The notes: generated by a model from the sequence alone, not told the origin. A DNA stretch of 64,000 bases from Azoarcus sp. (GCA_030604735.1 JAUVVG010000010.1:1-64000), one strand, 5' to 3'; counted from the first letter of the stretch, positions 8,740-19,768 are shown. Program-made: numbers and translations.

Positions 8740-9876
8740 ATGTCCGGCAACAGCATCGGCACCCTCTTTTGCGTGACCTCCTTCGGCGAATCCCATGGCC
8801 CGGCGATCGGGTGCATCGTCGACGGATGCCCGCCGGGGTTGCCGATCACCGCTTCGGATATCCAGGCCGAGCTCGACCGGCGCAAGCCGGGCACCTCTCG
8901 CCACGTCACCCAGCGTCGTGAGCCGGACGAGGTCGAGATCCTCTCAGGCGTATTCGAAGGCCTGACCACCGGTACCCCGATCGGCCTGTTGATCCGCAAC
9001 CAGGACCAGCGCTCGCGCGACTACGGCAACATCGCCGAAACCTTCCGGCCCGGTCATGCCGACTACGCCTACTGGCAGAAGTACGGTATTCGCGACCACC
9101 GAGGAGGCGGGCGTTCGTCCGCGCGTGAGACCGCGGTCAGGGTCGCGGCTGGTGCGATCGCGCGTAAATGGCTCAAGGAACGTTACGGCATCGTGATCCG
9201 TGGCTACATGGCACAGCTTGGGCCGATCGAGATTCCGTTCGTCGATTGGCGGGCCGTGGACCAGAACCCGTTCTTCGCCCCGAATGACGCCATCGTCCCG
9301 GAGCTGGAAGCCTATATGGACGCCTTGCGCAAGTCGGGCGACTCGGTCGGGGCGCGCATCAACGTGGTCGCGAGCGGCGTACCGGTCGGCTGGGGTGAGC
9401 CGGTGTACGACCGGCTCGACGCCGACATAGCCTACGCGATGATGGGCATCAACGCGGTCAAGGGGGTCGAGGTCGGCGCCGGCTTCGGCTGTGTCGCGCA
9501 GCGTGGCACCGAGCATTCCGACGAGATGACGCCCGAAGGTTATCTGTCGAACAACGCCGGTGGCGTGCTCGGCGGCATCTCGACCGGGCAGGACATCAAG
9601 GTCAGCATCGCGATCAAGCCGACCTCCAGCATCCGGCTCGACCGGCGTTCGATCGACAAGCAGGGCGCGCCGGTCGTCGTGAATACCCATGGGCGGCATG
9701 ACCCCTGTGTCGGCATTCGTGCCACGCCCATCGCCGAGAGCATGCTGGCGCTGGTGCTGATCGATCATGCCTTGCGCCATCGTGCGCAGTGCGGCGACGT
9801 CCATACCGACACACCGCGTATCGCGGGTCTCAGCCCGGACGGTGTTCAATCGCCGCCTTCGCCGAGCGCCGACTGA
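8740..9876 (+). CDS. aroC: Chorismate synthase (378 aa)
   Basis: It converts EPSP to chorismate with reduced FMN, the last step of the shikimate pathway. The opening [22 protein letters not shown] and the RHVTQR and GGRSSARET motifs are family signatures. Length is slightly above the E. coli enzyme (361), with a short C-terminal tail. It is followed after 6 nt by an MFS transporter gene and is probably co-transcribed with it. Confidence 0.97.
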   Translation: MSGNSIGTLFCVTSFGESHGPAIGCIVDGCPPGLPITASDIQAELDRRKPGTSRHVTQRREPDEVEILSGVFEGLTTGTPIGLLIRNQDQRSRDYGNIAETFRPGHADYAYWQKYGIRDHRGGGRSSARETAVRVAAGAIARKWLKERYGIVIRGYMAQLGPIEIPFVDWRAVDQNPFFAPNDAIVPELEAYMDALRKSGDSVGARINVVASGVPVGWGEPVYDRLDADIAYAMMGINAVKGVEVGAGFGCVAQRGTEHSDEMTPEGYLSNNAGGVLGGISTGQDIKVSIAIKPTSSIRLDRRSIDKQGAPVVVNTHGRHDPCVGIRATPIAESMLALVLIDHALRHRAQCGDVHTDTPRIAGLSPDGVQSPPSPSAD

Positions 9877-9882
9877 CCCGGA

Positions 9883-11037
9883 ATGCAGTCGCTGCCGTAC
9901 TGGCGCCTTTCCAGCTACTACTTCTTCTATTTCGCCTTCATCGGCGCATTTTCGCCGTACTTCACGCTCTACCTGCAGTCGTTGTCGTTCTCGGCCACCG
10001 ACATCGCGATCCTGATGTCGTTGATGCAGGTCATGCGCATCCTCGCGCCCAACCTGTGGGGCTGGCTGGCCGAGCGGCTGGGTATGCGTGTCCCGATCGT
10101 CAGGCTCTCCGCGCTGGCCAGCCTGGCCGGGTTCTCGCTGTTCTTCATGACGACCAGTTTTGGCGGCATCTTTCTGGGGATGGCGCTGATGGGTTTCTTC
10201 TGGAGCGCTGCGCTGCCATTGATCGAGAGTGTGACCTTCGATCACCTGGGTCGGGAGGGCCATCGTTACGGCGGGATCCGGGCATGGGGTTCGGTCGGCT
10301 TCATCGTCGCCGTGTTGGGCATAGGCTACGCACTGGACGTGTTGCCGGTGGAGGCCGTGCTGTGGATGACCGCGATGGTGCTCGGCGGTATCGTCGTCTG
10401 TGCGATGCTGGTGCCGGAATCCGGACGACCACTGGCGCATACGGTGACCGACAGCCTGGCCACGGTGTTGCGTCGCCCGGAAGTCAGGGCCTTGCTCGGG
10501 GCGTGCTTCTTCATGTCGGCCGCGCATGGTGCGCTGTATGTCTTCTACTCGATTTATCTCGTCGACAATGGCTATGGCAAATCGGTGGTCGGGTGGATGT
10601 GGACGCTGGGTGTCGTGGCCGAGATTCTGGTGTTTCTGTGGATGCCTCGCCTGGCAAGGCGATTTTCCTTGCGTGCGATCCTGCTGGTCTCATTCCTGGC
10701 CGCAGTGGCCCGCTTCGTGATGATAGGCTGGGGGGTGGGAAGCGTAACGCTCATCCTGGTCGCTCAACTGCTGCACGGGGTGACCTTCGGCGCTTATCAT
10801 GCAGCAGCGATCTCGCTGGTGAACCAATGGTTTCCGGGCAAACTCCAATCGCGTGGACAAGCGCTGTATGGCAGCCTGTCGTTCGGCGCTGGCGGCATGC
10901 TCGGTGGACTGCTGAGTGGCTTCACCTGGGACAGCCTGGGGGCGTCGTGGACTTTTACGATCGGGTCCGGATTCGCGTTGGTCGGTTATTTCTGGCTGTT
11001 GCTCGGGTGGCGGCCAGGGGGGGAGAGGAGTACATGA
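9883..11037 (+). CDS. MFS transporter, phenylpropionate-permease-like (384 aa)
   Basis: An inner-membrane major facilitator protein with about 12 hydrophobic segments. The N-terminus (YWRLSSYYFFYFAFIGAFSPYF) and the first cytoplasmic loop (NLWGWLAERLGMR) resemble the HcaT / 3-phenylpropionate permease (PPP) family. The substrate cannot be read from the sequence. It follows aroC by 6 nt and overlaps the next gene at ATGA. The aroC link suggests neither substrate nor pathway with certainty. Confidence 0.82.
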   Translation: MQSLPYWRLSSYYFFYFAFIGAFSPYFTLYLQSLSFSATDIAILMSLMQVMRILAPNLWGWLAERLGMRVPIVRLSALASLAGFSLFFMTTSFGGIFLGMALMGFFWSAALPLIESVTFDHLGREGHRYGGIRAWGSVGFIVAVLGIGYALDVLPVEAVLWMTAMVLGGIVVCAMLVPESGRPLAHTVTDSLATVLRRPEVRALLGACFFMSAAHGALYVFYSIYLVDNGYGKSVVGWMWTLGVVAEILVFLWMPRLARRFSLRAILLVSFLAAVARFVMIGWGVGSVTLILVAQLLHGVTFGAYHAAAISLVNQWFPGKLQSRGQALYGSLSFGAGGMLGGLLSGFTWDSLGASWTFTIGSGFALVGYFWLLLGWRPGGERST

Positions 11038-11849
11038 GCATGCGCTACGTGAAAAGTGTCTTCATCGGCTTGCTGGGGTTTTGGCTGGTGGGGTGCGCCA
11101 CCGTCCAGACGACTGAGCGCGGTGCCGTGGGGGTCGATCGCGGCCAGATGATGCTGATCTCTGCCCAGGAGATGGAGCAGGCGTCGGCTCAGCAATACCA
11201 GCAAGTGCTTGCCGAGGCGCGCAAGCAGAATCTGCTCAACCGCAATGCGGCGCAGCTGAACCGGGTCCGCACCATCACCAACCGTCTGATTCCGCAGACC
11301 GCGGCATTCCGATCGGATGCGCTCCGTTGGAACTGGGAGATCAACGTGCTGCAGTCCGACAGCCTCAATGCCTGGTGCATGGCCGGTGGCAAGATGATGA
11401 TCTACTCCGGGCTGATCGATCGCCTGAACCTCACCGACGACGAGATTGCCGCGGTGCTTGGTCACGAGATGGCCCACGCCTTGCGCGAGCATTCCCGCGA
11501 GCAGGCCTCGCGCAGCGTCGCCACCGGCATGGGGGTCTCGGTTGCCGGGGCCTTGCTCGGTGTGGGAAACGTCGGCCAGGACTTGATGAGTACGGTCGCG
11601 CGCGTGACCTTCGAGCTGCCGCACTCGCGCCTGCACGAGATCGAGGCCGACCGGATCGGGGTCGAACTGGCGGCGAGGGCCGGCTACGACCCGCGAGCGG
11701 CGGTCAGCCTGTTCAACAAGATGTCCTCCGGCGGAGGGGCTTCGCCGCCGCAGTGGCTGTCCACCCACCCGACCCACGCGAACCGGCAGCGCGAGCTGGC
11801 CGAGGTGTCGCAACGGGTGATGCCGCTCTATCAGGCGGCGCGGCGCTAG
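11034..11849 (+). CDS. M48-family zinc metallopeptidase lipoprotein (271 aa)
   Basis: A periplasmic, probably outer-membrane-anchored protease of the BepA/LoiP/YcaL type, involved in outer-membrane protein quality control. It has a lipoprotein signal with lipobox LVGC (C21). The zinc motif HEMAH lies in [13 protein letters not shown], and the third ligand is in [19 protein letters not shown]. The ATG overlaps the MFS stop at 11034-11037 with GGGAGAGGAG upstream, so the two are translationally coupled. Longer in-frame extensions into the MFS gene are shadows. Confidence 0.92.
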   Translation: MSMRYVKSVFIGLLGFWLVGCATVQTTERGAVGVDRGQMMLISAQEMEQASAQQYQQVLAEARKQNLLNRNAAQLNRVRTITNRLIPQTAAFRSDALRWNWEINVLQSDSLNAWCMAGGKMMIYSGLIDRLNLTDDEIAAVLGHEMAHALREHSREQASRSVATGMGVSVAGALLGVGNVGQDLMSTVARVTFELPHSRLHEIEADRIGVELAARAGYDPRAAVSLFNKMSSGGGASPPQWLSTHPTHANRQRELAEVSQRVMPLYQAARR

Positions 11850-11941
11850 CCCGTCGGGCGGGCATCCAGTCGGCGGGTAACTATTCACCTGCCGCACCGT
11901 GTGAAATAATCAACGACTTTATCTTCTCTGGAAAAGACGGG

Positions 11942-13351
11942 ATGAAACCGCAAACGCTTTATGAAAAGCTCTGGACGAGCCACCTCGTCCGCCAGCAGGA
12001 CGACGGCACCGCGTTGATCTACATCGACCGGCACCTGGTGCACGAAGTCACTAGCCCACAAGCTTTCGAGGGCCTCAAACTGGCCGGACGCAAGCCTTGG
12101 AGAGTGAGTTCCATTGTCGCGACCGCGGATCACAACACCCCCACCGACCACTGGGAGCAGGGTATCCAGGATCCGGTGTCGCGGACTCAGGTCGAGACCC
12201 TGGATGCGAACATCCGCGAGTCGGGTGCGCTGGCCTACTTCCCGTTCAAGGACCTGCGCCAGGGCATCGTGCACGTGATCGGACCCGAGAACGGCGCGAC
12301 CCTGCCCGGGATGACCGTCGTCTGTGGTGATTCGCATACCTCGACCCACGGCGCGCTCGGCTGCCTTGCGCACGGTATCGGGACCTCCGAGGTCGAACAT
12401 GTACTGGCGACCCAGTGCCTCTTGCAGAAGAAGTCCCGCACCATGCTGATCCGGGTCGATGGCGATTTGCCGGCTGGCGTCACCGCCAAGGACATCGTGC
12501 TTGCGATCATCGGCAAGATTGGCACCGCCGGCGGCACTGGCTATGCGCTCGAGTTCGGCGGTAGTGCGATCCGCGCGCTGTCGATGGAAGGGCGGATGAC
12601 GGTGTGCAACATGGCGATCGAAGCCGGGGCGCGTGCCGGCATGGTCGCGGTGGACGAGACCACCATCGAGTACCTGCGCGGCAAACCCTTCGCGCCCACC
12701 GGCGAGGCCTGGGACATGGCGGTCTCGTACTGGCGCACCCTGCATTCGGACGAAGGCGCCGAGTTCGACAAGGTGGTCGAACTCGATGCGAGCCAGATCG
12801 AGCCGCAAGTCACCTGGGGTACCTCGCCCGAGATGGTGACCACGATCAACGGACGGGTGCCGGATCCGGCGACGATTTCCGACCCGATCAAGCGGGAAGG
12901 CCTGGAGCGAGCCTTGAAGTACATGGGGTTGGCACCGAATACCCCGATCACCGAGATCCCGGTCGATCAGGTTTTCATCGGCTCCTGCACCAACTCGCGG
13001 ATCGAGGATTTGCGCGAGGCGGCCAAGGTCGCCAAGGGTCGCAGCAAGGCGAACTCGGTCAAGCGGGTGCTGGTGGTGCCGGGTTCCGGACTGGTCAAGC
13101 GCCAGGCCGAAGAGGAGGGTTTGCACGAGATTTTCATCGCGGCCGGCTTCGAGTGGCGCGAACCGGGCTGTTCGATGTGCCTGGCGATGAATGCCGACCG
13201 CCTAGAGGCCGGTGAGCACTGCGCTTCCACGTCGAACCGCAACTTCGAAGGCCGTCAGGGCGCGGGCGGTCGAACTCATCTGGTCAGCCCCGCCATGGCG
13301 GCCGCAGCCGCGGTGACCGGACACTTCACCGATGTGCGTAAACTGGTTTGA
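11942..13351 (+). CDS. leuC: 3-isopropylmalate dehydratase large subunit (469 aa)
   Basis: An aconitase-family subunit that isomerises 2- to 3-isopropylmalate in leucine synthesis. The three [4Fe-4S] ligands are visible at C349 (IGSCTNSR), C410 and C413 ([10 protein letters not shown]). Length is close to the E. coli protein (466). The ATG at 11942 gives the family start [11 protein letters not shown]. The upstream 92-bp spacer is A+T-rich near 11900-11930 and may hold the leu promoter, but I see no clear hexamer pair. It heads leuC-lipoprotein-leuD-leuB-asd. Confidence 0.97.
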   Translation: MKPQTLYEKLWTSHLVRQQDDGTALIYIDRHLVHEVTSPQAFEGLKLAGRKPWRVSSIVATADHNTPTDHWEQGIQDPVSRTQVETLDANIRESGALAYFPFKDLRQGIVHVIGPENGATLPGMTVVCGDSHTSTHGALGCLAHGIGTSEVEHVLATQCLLQKKSRTMLIRVDGDLPAGVTAKDIVLAIIGKIGTAGGTGYALEFGGSAIRALSMEGRMTVCNMAIEAGARAGMVAVDETTIEYLRGKPFAPTGEAWDMAVSYWRTLHSDEGAEFDKVVELDASQIEPQVTWGTSPEMVTTINGRVPDPATISDPIKREGLERALKYMGLAPNTPITEIPVDQVFIGSCTNSRIEDLREAAKVAKGRSKANSVKRVLVVPGSGLVKRQAEEEGLHEIFIAAGFEWREPGCSMCLAMNADRLEAGEHCASTSNRNFEGRQGAGGRTHLVSPAMAAAAAVTGHFTDVRKLV

Positions 13352-13367
13352 TAGACCGGAGGGCCTC

Positions 13368-13496
13368 ATGAAGACAATCATCGTTTCGGTTTTCCTGATT
13401 GCCGGCAGTTTCTTCATCGCTGGCTGCAACACCGTGCATGGCATTGGTAAAGACATCGAGAGGGGTGGCGAGGCCATCCAGAGGTCAGTGAGATAA
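13368..13496 (+). CDS. Entericidin A/B-like small lipoprotein (42 aa)
   Basis: A tiny frame lies between leuC and leuD. It has a signal peptide ([16 protein letters not shown]), lipobox IAGC with C20 as the acylated cysteine, and the entericidin-type tail [24 protein letters not shown] precedes the ATG. Its TAA stop overlaps the leuD ATG (TAATG), so it is translated within the leu operon. Entericidins are envelope lipoproteins of uncertain physiological role, linked to bacteriolysis in E. coli. I recall the same position in other Betaproteobacteria, so the link to leucine genes appears conserved rather than accidental. Confidence 0.88.
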   Translation: MKTIIVSVFLIAGSFFIAGCNTVHGIGKDIERGGEAIQRSVR

Positions 13497-14134
13497 TGAA
13501 AGCATTTACCGTACTTGAAGGCTTGGCCGCACCGCTGGATCGCGCGAACGTCGACACCGACGCGATCATCCCCAAGCAGTTCCTGAAATCGATCAAGCGC
13601 AGTGGCTTCGGACCGAATCTGTTCGACGAGTGGCGTTACCTCGATCAGGGCGAGCCGGGGCAGGATTGTGCCGCCCGGCCGCGCAATCCGGATTTCGTGC
13701 TGAACAAGTCTCGCTACCAGGGTGCGCAGATTCTGCTGACCCGTGACAACTTCGGTTGTGGCAGCTCGCGCGAACACGCGCCCTGGGCGCTGGAGGATTT
13801 CGGCATCCGCTGCCTGATCGGGCCGAGTTTCGCCGACATCTTCTTCAACAACTGCTTCAAGAATGGGGTGTTGCCGATCGTGCTGCCTGCGGAGCAGGTG
13901 GACGAACTGTTCCGCCAGTGCGAGGCGGAGGAAGGCTACCGGCTCAGGGTCGACCTGCAGGCGCAGAAGGTCATCCGTCCGGACGGGGTCGAGATTGGCT
14001 TCGAGGTCGATGCTTTCCGCAAGGAATGCCTGCTCAATGGCTGGGACGACATCGGCCTGACGCTGCTTCATGCAGACGAGATCCGCGCCTTCGAAGCGAA
14101 GCGTCGTGCCGAGCATCCCTACTATTTCTCCTGA
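13496..14134 (+). CDS. leuD: 3-isopropylmalate dehydratase small subunit (212 aa)
   Basis: The swivel-domain subunit that completes the LeuCD active site. It opens with [20 protein letters not shown] and has [13 protein letters not shown] near residue 85. Length fits LeuD of the E. coli type (201). The start overlaps the stop of the entericidin-like gene. leuB follows after 15 nt. Confidence 0.97.
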   Translation: MKAFTVLEGLAAPLDRANVDTDAIIPKQFLKSIKRSGFGPNLFDEWRYLDQGEPGQDCAARPRNPDFVLNKSRYQGAQILLTRDNFGCGSSREHAPWALEDFGIRCLIGPSFADIFFNNCFKNGVLPIVLPAEQVDELFRQCEAEEGYRLRVDLQAQKVIRPDGVEIGFEVDAFRKECLLNGWDDIGLTLLHADEIRAFEAKRRAEHPYYFS

Positions 14135-14149
14135 TACAAGGATTGTTCG

Positions 14150-15214
14150 ATGAAGATTTGTGTGTTGCCGGGCGACGGGATTGGCCCCGAGATCATGGCC
14201 GAGGCCGTGCGTGTACTCGAGGCACTGGAACTCGGCTTCGAGATGGAAGAGGGACTGATTGGCGGCGGCGCGGTCGATGCGACCGGCGTCCCCTACCCGG
14301 AAGCCACCTCTGCTTTGGCGAGGGCAGCCGATGCCATCCTGCTCGGCGCGGTCGGCGGGCCAAAATGGGATACCCTGCCGCGTGAGCAACGCCCCGAGCG
14401 CGGCCTGCTGGCGATCCGCAAGGAGCTCGGCCTGTTCGCGAACCTGCGCCCGGCCATTCTCTATCCGGAACTGGCCAACGCGTCCTCGTTGAAGCCGGAG
14501 GTGGTCGCCGGGCTGGACATCCTGATCGTGCGCGAGCTGACCGGGGACATCTACTTCGGTCAGCCGCGTGGCATCGAGATGCGCGAGGTCGACGGCGCGC
14601 AGCAGCGCTATGGTTTCAACACCATGCACTACACCGAGTCCGAGATCCGGCGTATCGGACGGGTCGCGTTCGAGGCGGCACGCAAGCGCGGCAAGCGCCT
14701 GTGTTCGGTGGACAAGATGAACGTGCTCGAGACCACCCAGCTGTGGCGCGACGTGATGAGCGAGCTGGCGGCCGACTACCCCGATGTGGAACTCAGCCAC
14801 ATGCTGGTGGACAATGCGGCGATGCAACTGGTGCGTGCGCCCAAGCAGTTCGACGTGATGGTCACCGGCAACATGTTCGGTGACATCCTGTCGGACGAGG
14901 CGTCGATGTTGACCGGGTCGATCGGCATGCTGCCGTCGGCGTCGCTCGACGAACACAACAAGGGCTTGTACGAGCCGTCGCATGGCTCGGCACCCGACAT
15001 CGCCGGTCAGGGGGTCGCGAATCCGCTGGCAACGATTCTGTCGGCGGCGATGATGTTGCGCTACACCTTCGGACACGAAGAGGCCGCGAAACGGGTCGAG
15101 GACGCGGTCAAGAAGGTGTTGGCGCAGGGGCTGCGTACTGGCGATATCTACGAGCCGGGTACGCGCCGGGTCGGTACCCGGGAAATGGGCGACGCCGTGC
15201 TGGCGGCGCTGTAA
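14150..15214 (+). CDS. leuB: 3-isopropylmalate dehydrogenase (354 aa)
   Basis: An NAD-dependent oxidative decarboxylase of the leucine pathway. Visible are [15 protein letters not shown] at the N-terminus, the substrate arginine region [12 protein letters not shown], catalytic Y and K in [13 protein letters not shown] and SVDKMNVLE, and [14 protein letters not shown] near the C-terminus. Length is normal. It is the fourth gene of the leu operon. Confidence 0.97.
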   Translation: MKICVLPGDGIGPEIMAEAVRVLEALELGFEMEEGLIGGGAVDATGVPYPEATSALARAADAILLGAVGGPKWDTLPREQRPERGLLAIRKELGLFANLRPAILYPELANASSLKPEVVAGLDILIVRELTGDIYFGQPRGIEMREVDGAQQRYGFNTMHYTESEIRRIGRVAFEAARKRGKRLCSVDKMNVLETTQLWRDVMSELAADYPDVELSHMLVDNAAMQLVRAPKQFDVMVTGNMFGDILSDEASMLTGSIGMLPSASLDEHNKGLYEPSHGSAPDIAGQGVANPLATILSAAMMLRYTFGHEEAAKRVEDAVKKVLAQGLRTGDIYEPGTRRVGTREMGDAVLAAL

Positions 15215-15244
15215 GGGATTTGGGGTCTTGACAAAGGAATGGCA

Positions 15245-16378
15245 ATGAAAAAGGTCGGTTTGGTTGGTTGGCGGGGCATGGTGGGTTCCGTGCTGATGCA
15301 ACGCATGGTCGAAGAGGGCGATTTCGCTCATATCGATCCGGTGTATTTCTCGACCTCCAACGCCGGGGGCAAGGCGCCGGTGTTGGGTGGCAAGGAGGCC
15401 TCCGAACCGCTGCAGGACGCGATGAACATCGATGCCTTGAAGGCGTGCGACATCGTGATCACCTGCCAGGGCGGTGATTACACCAAGGCGGTGTATCCGA
15501 AGCTGCGAGAGACCGGCTGGAATGGCCACTGGATCGACGCCGCCTCGGCGCTGCGAATGGCCGATGATGCGGTAATCATCCTCGATCCGGTGAACATGCA
15601 TGTTATCCAGGACGCACTGGGCAAGGGTGGGCGTAACTGGATCGGCGGCAATTGCACCGTATCGCTGATGTTGATGGGTCTGGGTGGCCTGTTCAAGCAC
15701 GACCTGGTCGAGTGGGTGTCGGCGATGACCTATCAGGCAGCGTCTGGTGCCGGGGCCCAGAACATGCGCGAACTCATTGCGCAGATGGGGGCGATCCATG
15801 CGTCTGTCTCAGACCTGCTCGCCGATCCGGCTTCCGCGATTCTCGACATCGATCGCAAGGTCGCCGAGACCATTCGTTCCGATGCGTTCCCGACCAGGAA
15901 CTTCCGCAACACCCCGCTGGCTGGCAGCCTGATCCCCTGGATCGATGTGCCGGTCGAGCACGGTCAGAGCAAGGAAGAGTGGAAGGGCGGTGCCGAGTGC
16001 AACAAGATTCTCGGCAAGCCGGCCTTCCGCACGCCGGGCAGCATCCCGATCGACGGCCTGTGCGTGCGTATCGGTGCGATGCGCTGCCATTCCCAGGCGC
16101 TGACGATCAAGCTCAAGAAGGATGTCCCGCTCGACGAGGTCGGCGAGATCATCGCGACCGCCAACGATTGGGCGAGGGTCGTGCCGAACGACCGGGAAGC
16201 GACCGAGCGGGAATTGAGCCCCGCGACGGTGACCGGTACCCTCGGCATTCCGGTCGGACGTCTGCACAAGCTCGCCATGGGGCCGGATTTCCTTGGTGCC
16301 TTCACGGTGGGCGACCAGTTGCTGTGGGGTGCGGCAGAGCCACTGCGCCGGATGCTCCGGATTCTGCTGAACGATTGA
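15245..16378 (+). CDS. asd: Aspartate-semialdehyde dehydrogenase (377 aa)
   Basis: It reduces aspartyl-4-phosphate to the semialdehyde, the branch point to lysine, diaminopimelate, threonine and methionine. The NADP site is [14 protein letters not shown]. The catalytic cysteine is C137 in GGNCTVSL. The active-site histidine lies in [11 protein letters not shown]. The ATG at 15245 was preferred over 15239 because AAAGGA directly abuts the earlier ATG but is 8 nt from the later one. It lies 30 bp after leuB, probably in the same operon. Confidence 0.95.
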   Translation: MKKVGLVGWRGMVGSVLMQRMVEEGDFAHIDPVYFSTSNAGGKAPVLGGKEASEPLQDAMNIDALKACDIVITCQGGDYTKAVYPKLRETGWNGHWIDAASALRMADDAVIILDPVNMHVIQDALGKGGRNWIGGNCTVSLMLMGLGGLFKHDLVEWVSAMTYQAASGAGAQNMRELIAQMGAIHASVSDLLADPASAILDIDRKVAETIRSDAFPTRNFRNTPLAGSLIPWIDVPVEHGQSKEEWKGGAECNKILGKPAFRTPGSIPIDGLCVRIGAMRCHSQALTIKLKKDVPLDEVGEIIATANDWARVVPNDREATERELSPATVTGTLGIPVGRLHKLAMGPDFLGAFTVGDQLLWGAAEPLRRMLRILLND

Positions 16379-16559
16379 TTCGATCGTCGTCCGGCCCCGT
16401 CATTGCGCAATGACCGTGGGCTGGACGGTCTTTCGCGCACGCTGCGGTGTCCTGCCGGTCATGCGCCCAACTCCGCCTTTTTGCGCCGACACCATCGCCG
16501 TCTCTAAAAGTTCCATACGAAATAGAGAATTGCTGCGTGAACTTCAAGAAAATGCTAGA

Positions 16560-16569
16560 TTGCTAGCAA
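16560..16569. promoter_or_regulatory. Short palindrome in an A+T-rich island upstream of fimV
   Basis: TTGCTAGCAA is a perfect 10-bp palindrome in an unusually A+T-rich stretch (about 16505-16575) inside the 264-bp asd-fimV spacer. This is where the fimV promoter should lie, but I cannot match a -35/-10 pair with good spacing. Confidence 0.3.
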
Positions 16570-16642
16570 AATATGGGTGTTTCCGGCGCTCGACGTGCCA
16601 TTTTCCGCGCAACCTGGCGCCCTAACGGGTGCTTAGATAACT

Positions 16643-19600
16643 ATGACCGCTATGAAAACCACGCTTAAGGCCACCCTGGTTGCGACTGCGATAGCAACGC
16701 TCCCGATGACCGGTTACGCCGCTGGACTGGGTGCGATCAATGTGCTGAGCGGGCTGGGTCAGCCCTTGCGGGCCGAGATCGAGTTGCAGGCTACGCCGCA
16801 GGAACTTCAGAGCCTTTCGGCGCGCGTGCCATCGGCCGACGCCTTCAGGCAATCCGGTGTGACGTTCTCACCGCTGATGACCGGTCTGCAGTTCTCGGTG
16901 GAGACCAGAGGGAGCCGCTCGGTCGTACGAGTGACCAGTGACCGTCCGGTCAATGAGCCGTTCATGGAAATGCTGGTCGAGCTGAACTGGGCGGGCGGTC
17001 GGCTGTTGCGTGAATACACTTTCCTGCTCGATCCGGTCGATCTCGCGCGTCCTCCGGTCGCTGCGGCGCCGGTCGCCCAGCCGAGGCCGGCCACGCCTGC
17101 GCCGGTCGCGGCGCCGGTACGTCCGCCTGCGGTTGTGGCAGCTCCTGCGCCGAGCGGGGATTACAGGGTCAGGCGAGGCGATACCTTGCGCGGTATTGCG
17201 AGCGCCCATCGTCCCGCCAATGTCAGTCTCGACCAGATGCTGGTCGCGTTGGTACGGCAGAATCCACAAGCCTTCGACGATGGCAACATGAACCGGCTCA
17301 AGGCCGGGGCGATCCTCCGGATACCGGACCAGGCGACCGCGGGTGGTATTGCCCAGGCAGAAGCCCGTCGCGAGATCGTCGCGCAGGCGGCGGATTTCGA
17401 AGCCTATCGCAACCGCTTGTCCGGTGCGGCGGCTGCACGCCCGGCGCCGCCTCCACCGGCCGAGGCGCGAGAAAGCACTGGGGAGATCACGGCGCGTGTC
17501 GACACCCCGCCTGCCGCAGATGCACCGCAGGACAGAGTCGAGGTCACCGGGGCGCCGTCCGCAGAGGGCGGTGATACCCGCATTGCCCGGCTTCAGGCGC
17601 TGGAGGAAGAACTGGTCGCGCGCGAGCAGTCGCTCGAGGAAGCCAACGCCCGGCTCGCAGATCTCGAGCGCAGCATTCGGGACCTGCAGCGGCTGATCGA
17701 ACTGCGTAATCAAAGTCTTGCCCAGTTGCAGCAGCAGCTGGCTGCGGGGGGGCAAATCACCCCCGAATTGCTGCCGCCACCGGTGGACGCGCCGCCGGCC
17801 GACCAAGCGCTCGCCGATCCACCGGCGGACGCGGTCGTGCCTATGGATGAGACTTTGTCTCCCGCGACCCCGTCTGAACCGGTCGTGGAAACGCCGCCCG
17901 CTTCCGAACCCGCACCTACTCCCGCTCCGGTGCCCGCGCCAGCCCCGGCTCCAGCACCAACCGATACCATCCCCGAGCGGGACCCCTTCGCGCCGCAACC
18001 AAGCTTCGTCCAGTCGCTGATGCAGGACCCGATGTTGCTCGCCGGCGGTGGTGGCGTGCTCGCGCTGTTGTTGCTCTACGCCGGCTACAAGGCGCGCAGT
18101 CGGCGCAAGGCGCGGGAGGAAGAGGCGAGCGCAATCGCCGCGGCCGACTATCCTTCCGAGGGGCATTCGGTCTTCGGTGGAAAGGGGGGGCAGACGGTGG
18201 ATACCGGTAGCAGCAGCGTGTTGCATACCGATTTCAGCCAGTCTGGTCTTTCCTCTATCGATGCGGATGAAGGGGTCGATCCGGTCGCGGAAGCCGATGT
18301 GTACATGGCTTACGGGCGGGACGCCCAGGCCGAGGAGATTCTGCTCGACGCGCTGAAGGTCGATTCGTCGAGAGAGGCCTTGTATGTCAAGCTTCTAGAG
18401 ATCTATGCGCAGCGCCCGAGTCCGAGGCAGTTCGAATCGGTCGCGACCGAGTTCTACTCCAAGACCGGCGGTGCTGGCGAGAATTGGGCGAAAGTGGCCG
18501 AGATGGGCCGTAAACTGGAACCCGAGAATCCGCTTTACAAGCCGGCGCCGAAGTCTGCTGCCGACGCCGGTCCGGAAACAGAGCCGGGTCGCGACGCACC
18601 GCGTGGTGGCGTGCAGTCCGCATCCGCAGCGGGGCTTGCCGCCGCAACACTGGGAACGCTCGCATTGAGCGAGGCAGCCAAATCAGGGTCTGACGAAGCC
18701 AGTGTCGACGATAAGCCGCTGAGCGAAATCGATTTCACGACGTCCGGCAGGGTGCAGGCGGAGTCGAACAGATTCGACGATATGTTGAGCGAATCCGAGC
18801 GGGGTTCGGATGTAGCGGGTTCTTCCGACTCCGATCAAACTTTAGCTGAGCTTGAGTCTGGTACCGGCCAGGACAGCGCCGATGAGTTCTCGATGCTGGA
18901 TTTCGACCTCGGGTCGGATGCTGCTTCCGATAAAGGGCGTCCGTCGAATCTGGCACCTCCTTCCGCTATCGATGCGTCCCTGGACACGCGGGCCGATGCG
19001 GCGTCTGCGCAAGATGACGATCAACCGCTTCATTTCGATCTCGATGTAGGCGGCATCACGTCACCGGTGGATGCGCCATTGTCGTCGTCCGTGGAGGCGC
19101 TCTCGCTCGGAGACGACGCCATCTCCGAGATCGATTTGCCTGAACTTGAGAGCTCCGACATGCGACCGGAATTCGATCTGGACTCGTTGAATGCGACCAT
19201 GGTTGGGAGCGTCAATGATCTCGACTTCGAGTCGGGTGGTGGCGATCAAACGACCGCCGAGGATTCCACCGAAACGCCTGCGGCCGCGATGAACGAGTCC
19301 GCCAAGGATGCCGAGGCGACGATGCTCGAACAGGATTTCCTGCGCCAGAGCATGGCGGACGAGCCTGCGATGGATCTGGAGAAGACCGAGTTCGACAATG
19401 ACCTCCTCGATTTCGATTTCGACCTGGGTCAGGAGGCTGAATCCGAGTCCAGTGCCAAATCAGCCGAGCCGCCGTCACTCGATCTGACCAGTATCAATCT
19501 GGACCTTGAGCTTCCCGGTGACGCATCGGAGGATCAGCTTGGGGAGATCGATGCGGCCGGTCCGGGACCGGTCGGTCGCGATGCTGCGCCTGTCGCAGAG

Positions 19601-19768
19601 CCGAGTCCCGAGATCGTCCAGGAGGTCGAGACCAAGCTGGATCTCGCCCGGGCCTACGAAGAAATGGGCGACAAGGAGGGCGCGCGCGAGCTCATCGAGG
19701 AAGTCCTGCGTGAAGGCTCGACTTCGCAGCGTGACGTGGCTAAGCGCCTGCTGGAACGTCTGGGGTGA
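16643..19768 (+). CDS. fimV: FimV-like peptidoglycan-binding polarity protein (1041 aa)
   Basis: A large inner-membrane protein that organises the cell pole for type IV pili and twitching motility. It has a signal peptide (to about residue 27), a conserved N-terminal FimV region and a LysM domain at about 173-225 (YRVRRGDTLRGIA). A coiled coil lies near 320-375, a Pro/Ala-rich linker follows, and one membrane helix sits near 464-482. The long, very acidic Asp/Glu/Ser cytoplasmic part ends in the FimV C-terminal helix domain (LARAYEEMGDKEGARELI). Position between asd and truA matches Pseudomonas and Betaproteobacteria. The start could also be the ATG at 16652. Confidence 0.93.
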   Translation: MTAMKTTLKATLVATAIATLPMTGYAAGLGAINVLSGLGQPLRAEIELQATPQELQSLSARVPSADAFRQSGVTFSPLMTGLQFSVETRGSRSVVRVTSDRPVNEPFMEMLVELNWAGGRLLREYTFLLDPVDLARPPVAAAPVAQPRPATPAPVAAPVRPPAVVAAPAPSGDYRVRRGDTLRGIASAHRPANVSLDQMLVALVRQNPQAFDDGNMNRLKAGAILRIPDQATAGGIAQAEARREIVAQAADFEAYRNRLSGAAAARPAPPPPAEARESTGEITARVDTPPAADAPQDRVEVTGAPSAEGGDTRIARLQALEEELVAREQSLEEANARLADLERSIRDLQRLIELRNQSLAQLQQQLAAGGQITPELLPPPVDAPPADQALADPPADAVVPMDETLSPATPSEPVVETPPASEPAPTPAPVPAPAPAPAPTDTIPERDPFAPQPSFVQSLMQDPMLLAGGGGVLALLLLYAGYKARSRRKAREEEASAIAAADYPSEGHSVFGGKGGQTVDTGSSSVLHTDFSQSGLSSIDADEGVDPVAEADVYMAYGRDAQAEEILLDALKVDSSREALYVKLLEIYAQRPSPRQFESVATEFYSKTGGAGENWAKVAEMGRKLEPENPLYKPAPKSAADAGPETEPGRDAPRGGVQSASAAGLAAATLGTLALSEAAKSGSDEASVDDKPLSEIDFTTSGRVQAESNRFDDMLSESERGSDVAGSSDSDQTLAELESGTGQDSADEFSMLDFDLGSDAASDKGRPSNLAPPSAIDASLDTRADAASAQDDDQPLHFDLDVGGITSPVDAPLSSSVEALSLGDDAISEIDLPELESSDMRPEFDLDSLNATMVGSVNDLDFESGGGDQTTAEDSTETPAAAMNESAKDAEATMLEQDFLRQSMADEPAMDLEKTEFDNDLLDFDFDLGQEAESESSAKSAEPPSLDLTSINLDLELPGDASEDQLGEIDAAGPGPVGRDAAPVAEPSPEIVQEVETKLDLARAYEEMGDKEGARELIEEVLREGSTSQRDVAKRLLERLG

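Noticed and set aside
9789-11033. A long N-terminal extension of the M48 peptidase through the MFS gene
   Set aside because: The extension is in a different frame from the real MFS protein. The lipoprotein signal at 11034 marks the true start.
11327-11941. A long N-terminal extension of LeuC
   Set aside because: It overlaps the M48 gene in another frame. LeuC homologues start at MKPQTLYEK-like sequences, matching 11942.
13202-15799. An 865-codon open frame on the minus strand
   Set aside because: It runs opposite to leuD, leuB and asd, whose products are clearly recognisable. Its translation is rich in His, Arg and Gln and matches no family; it is a shadow of high-G+C codon usage.
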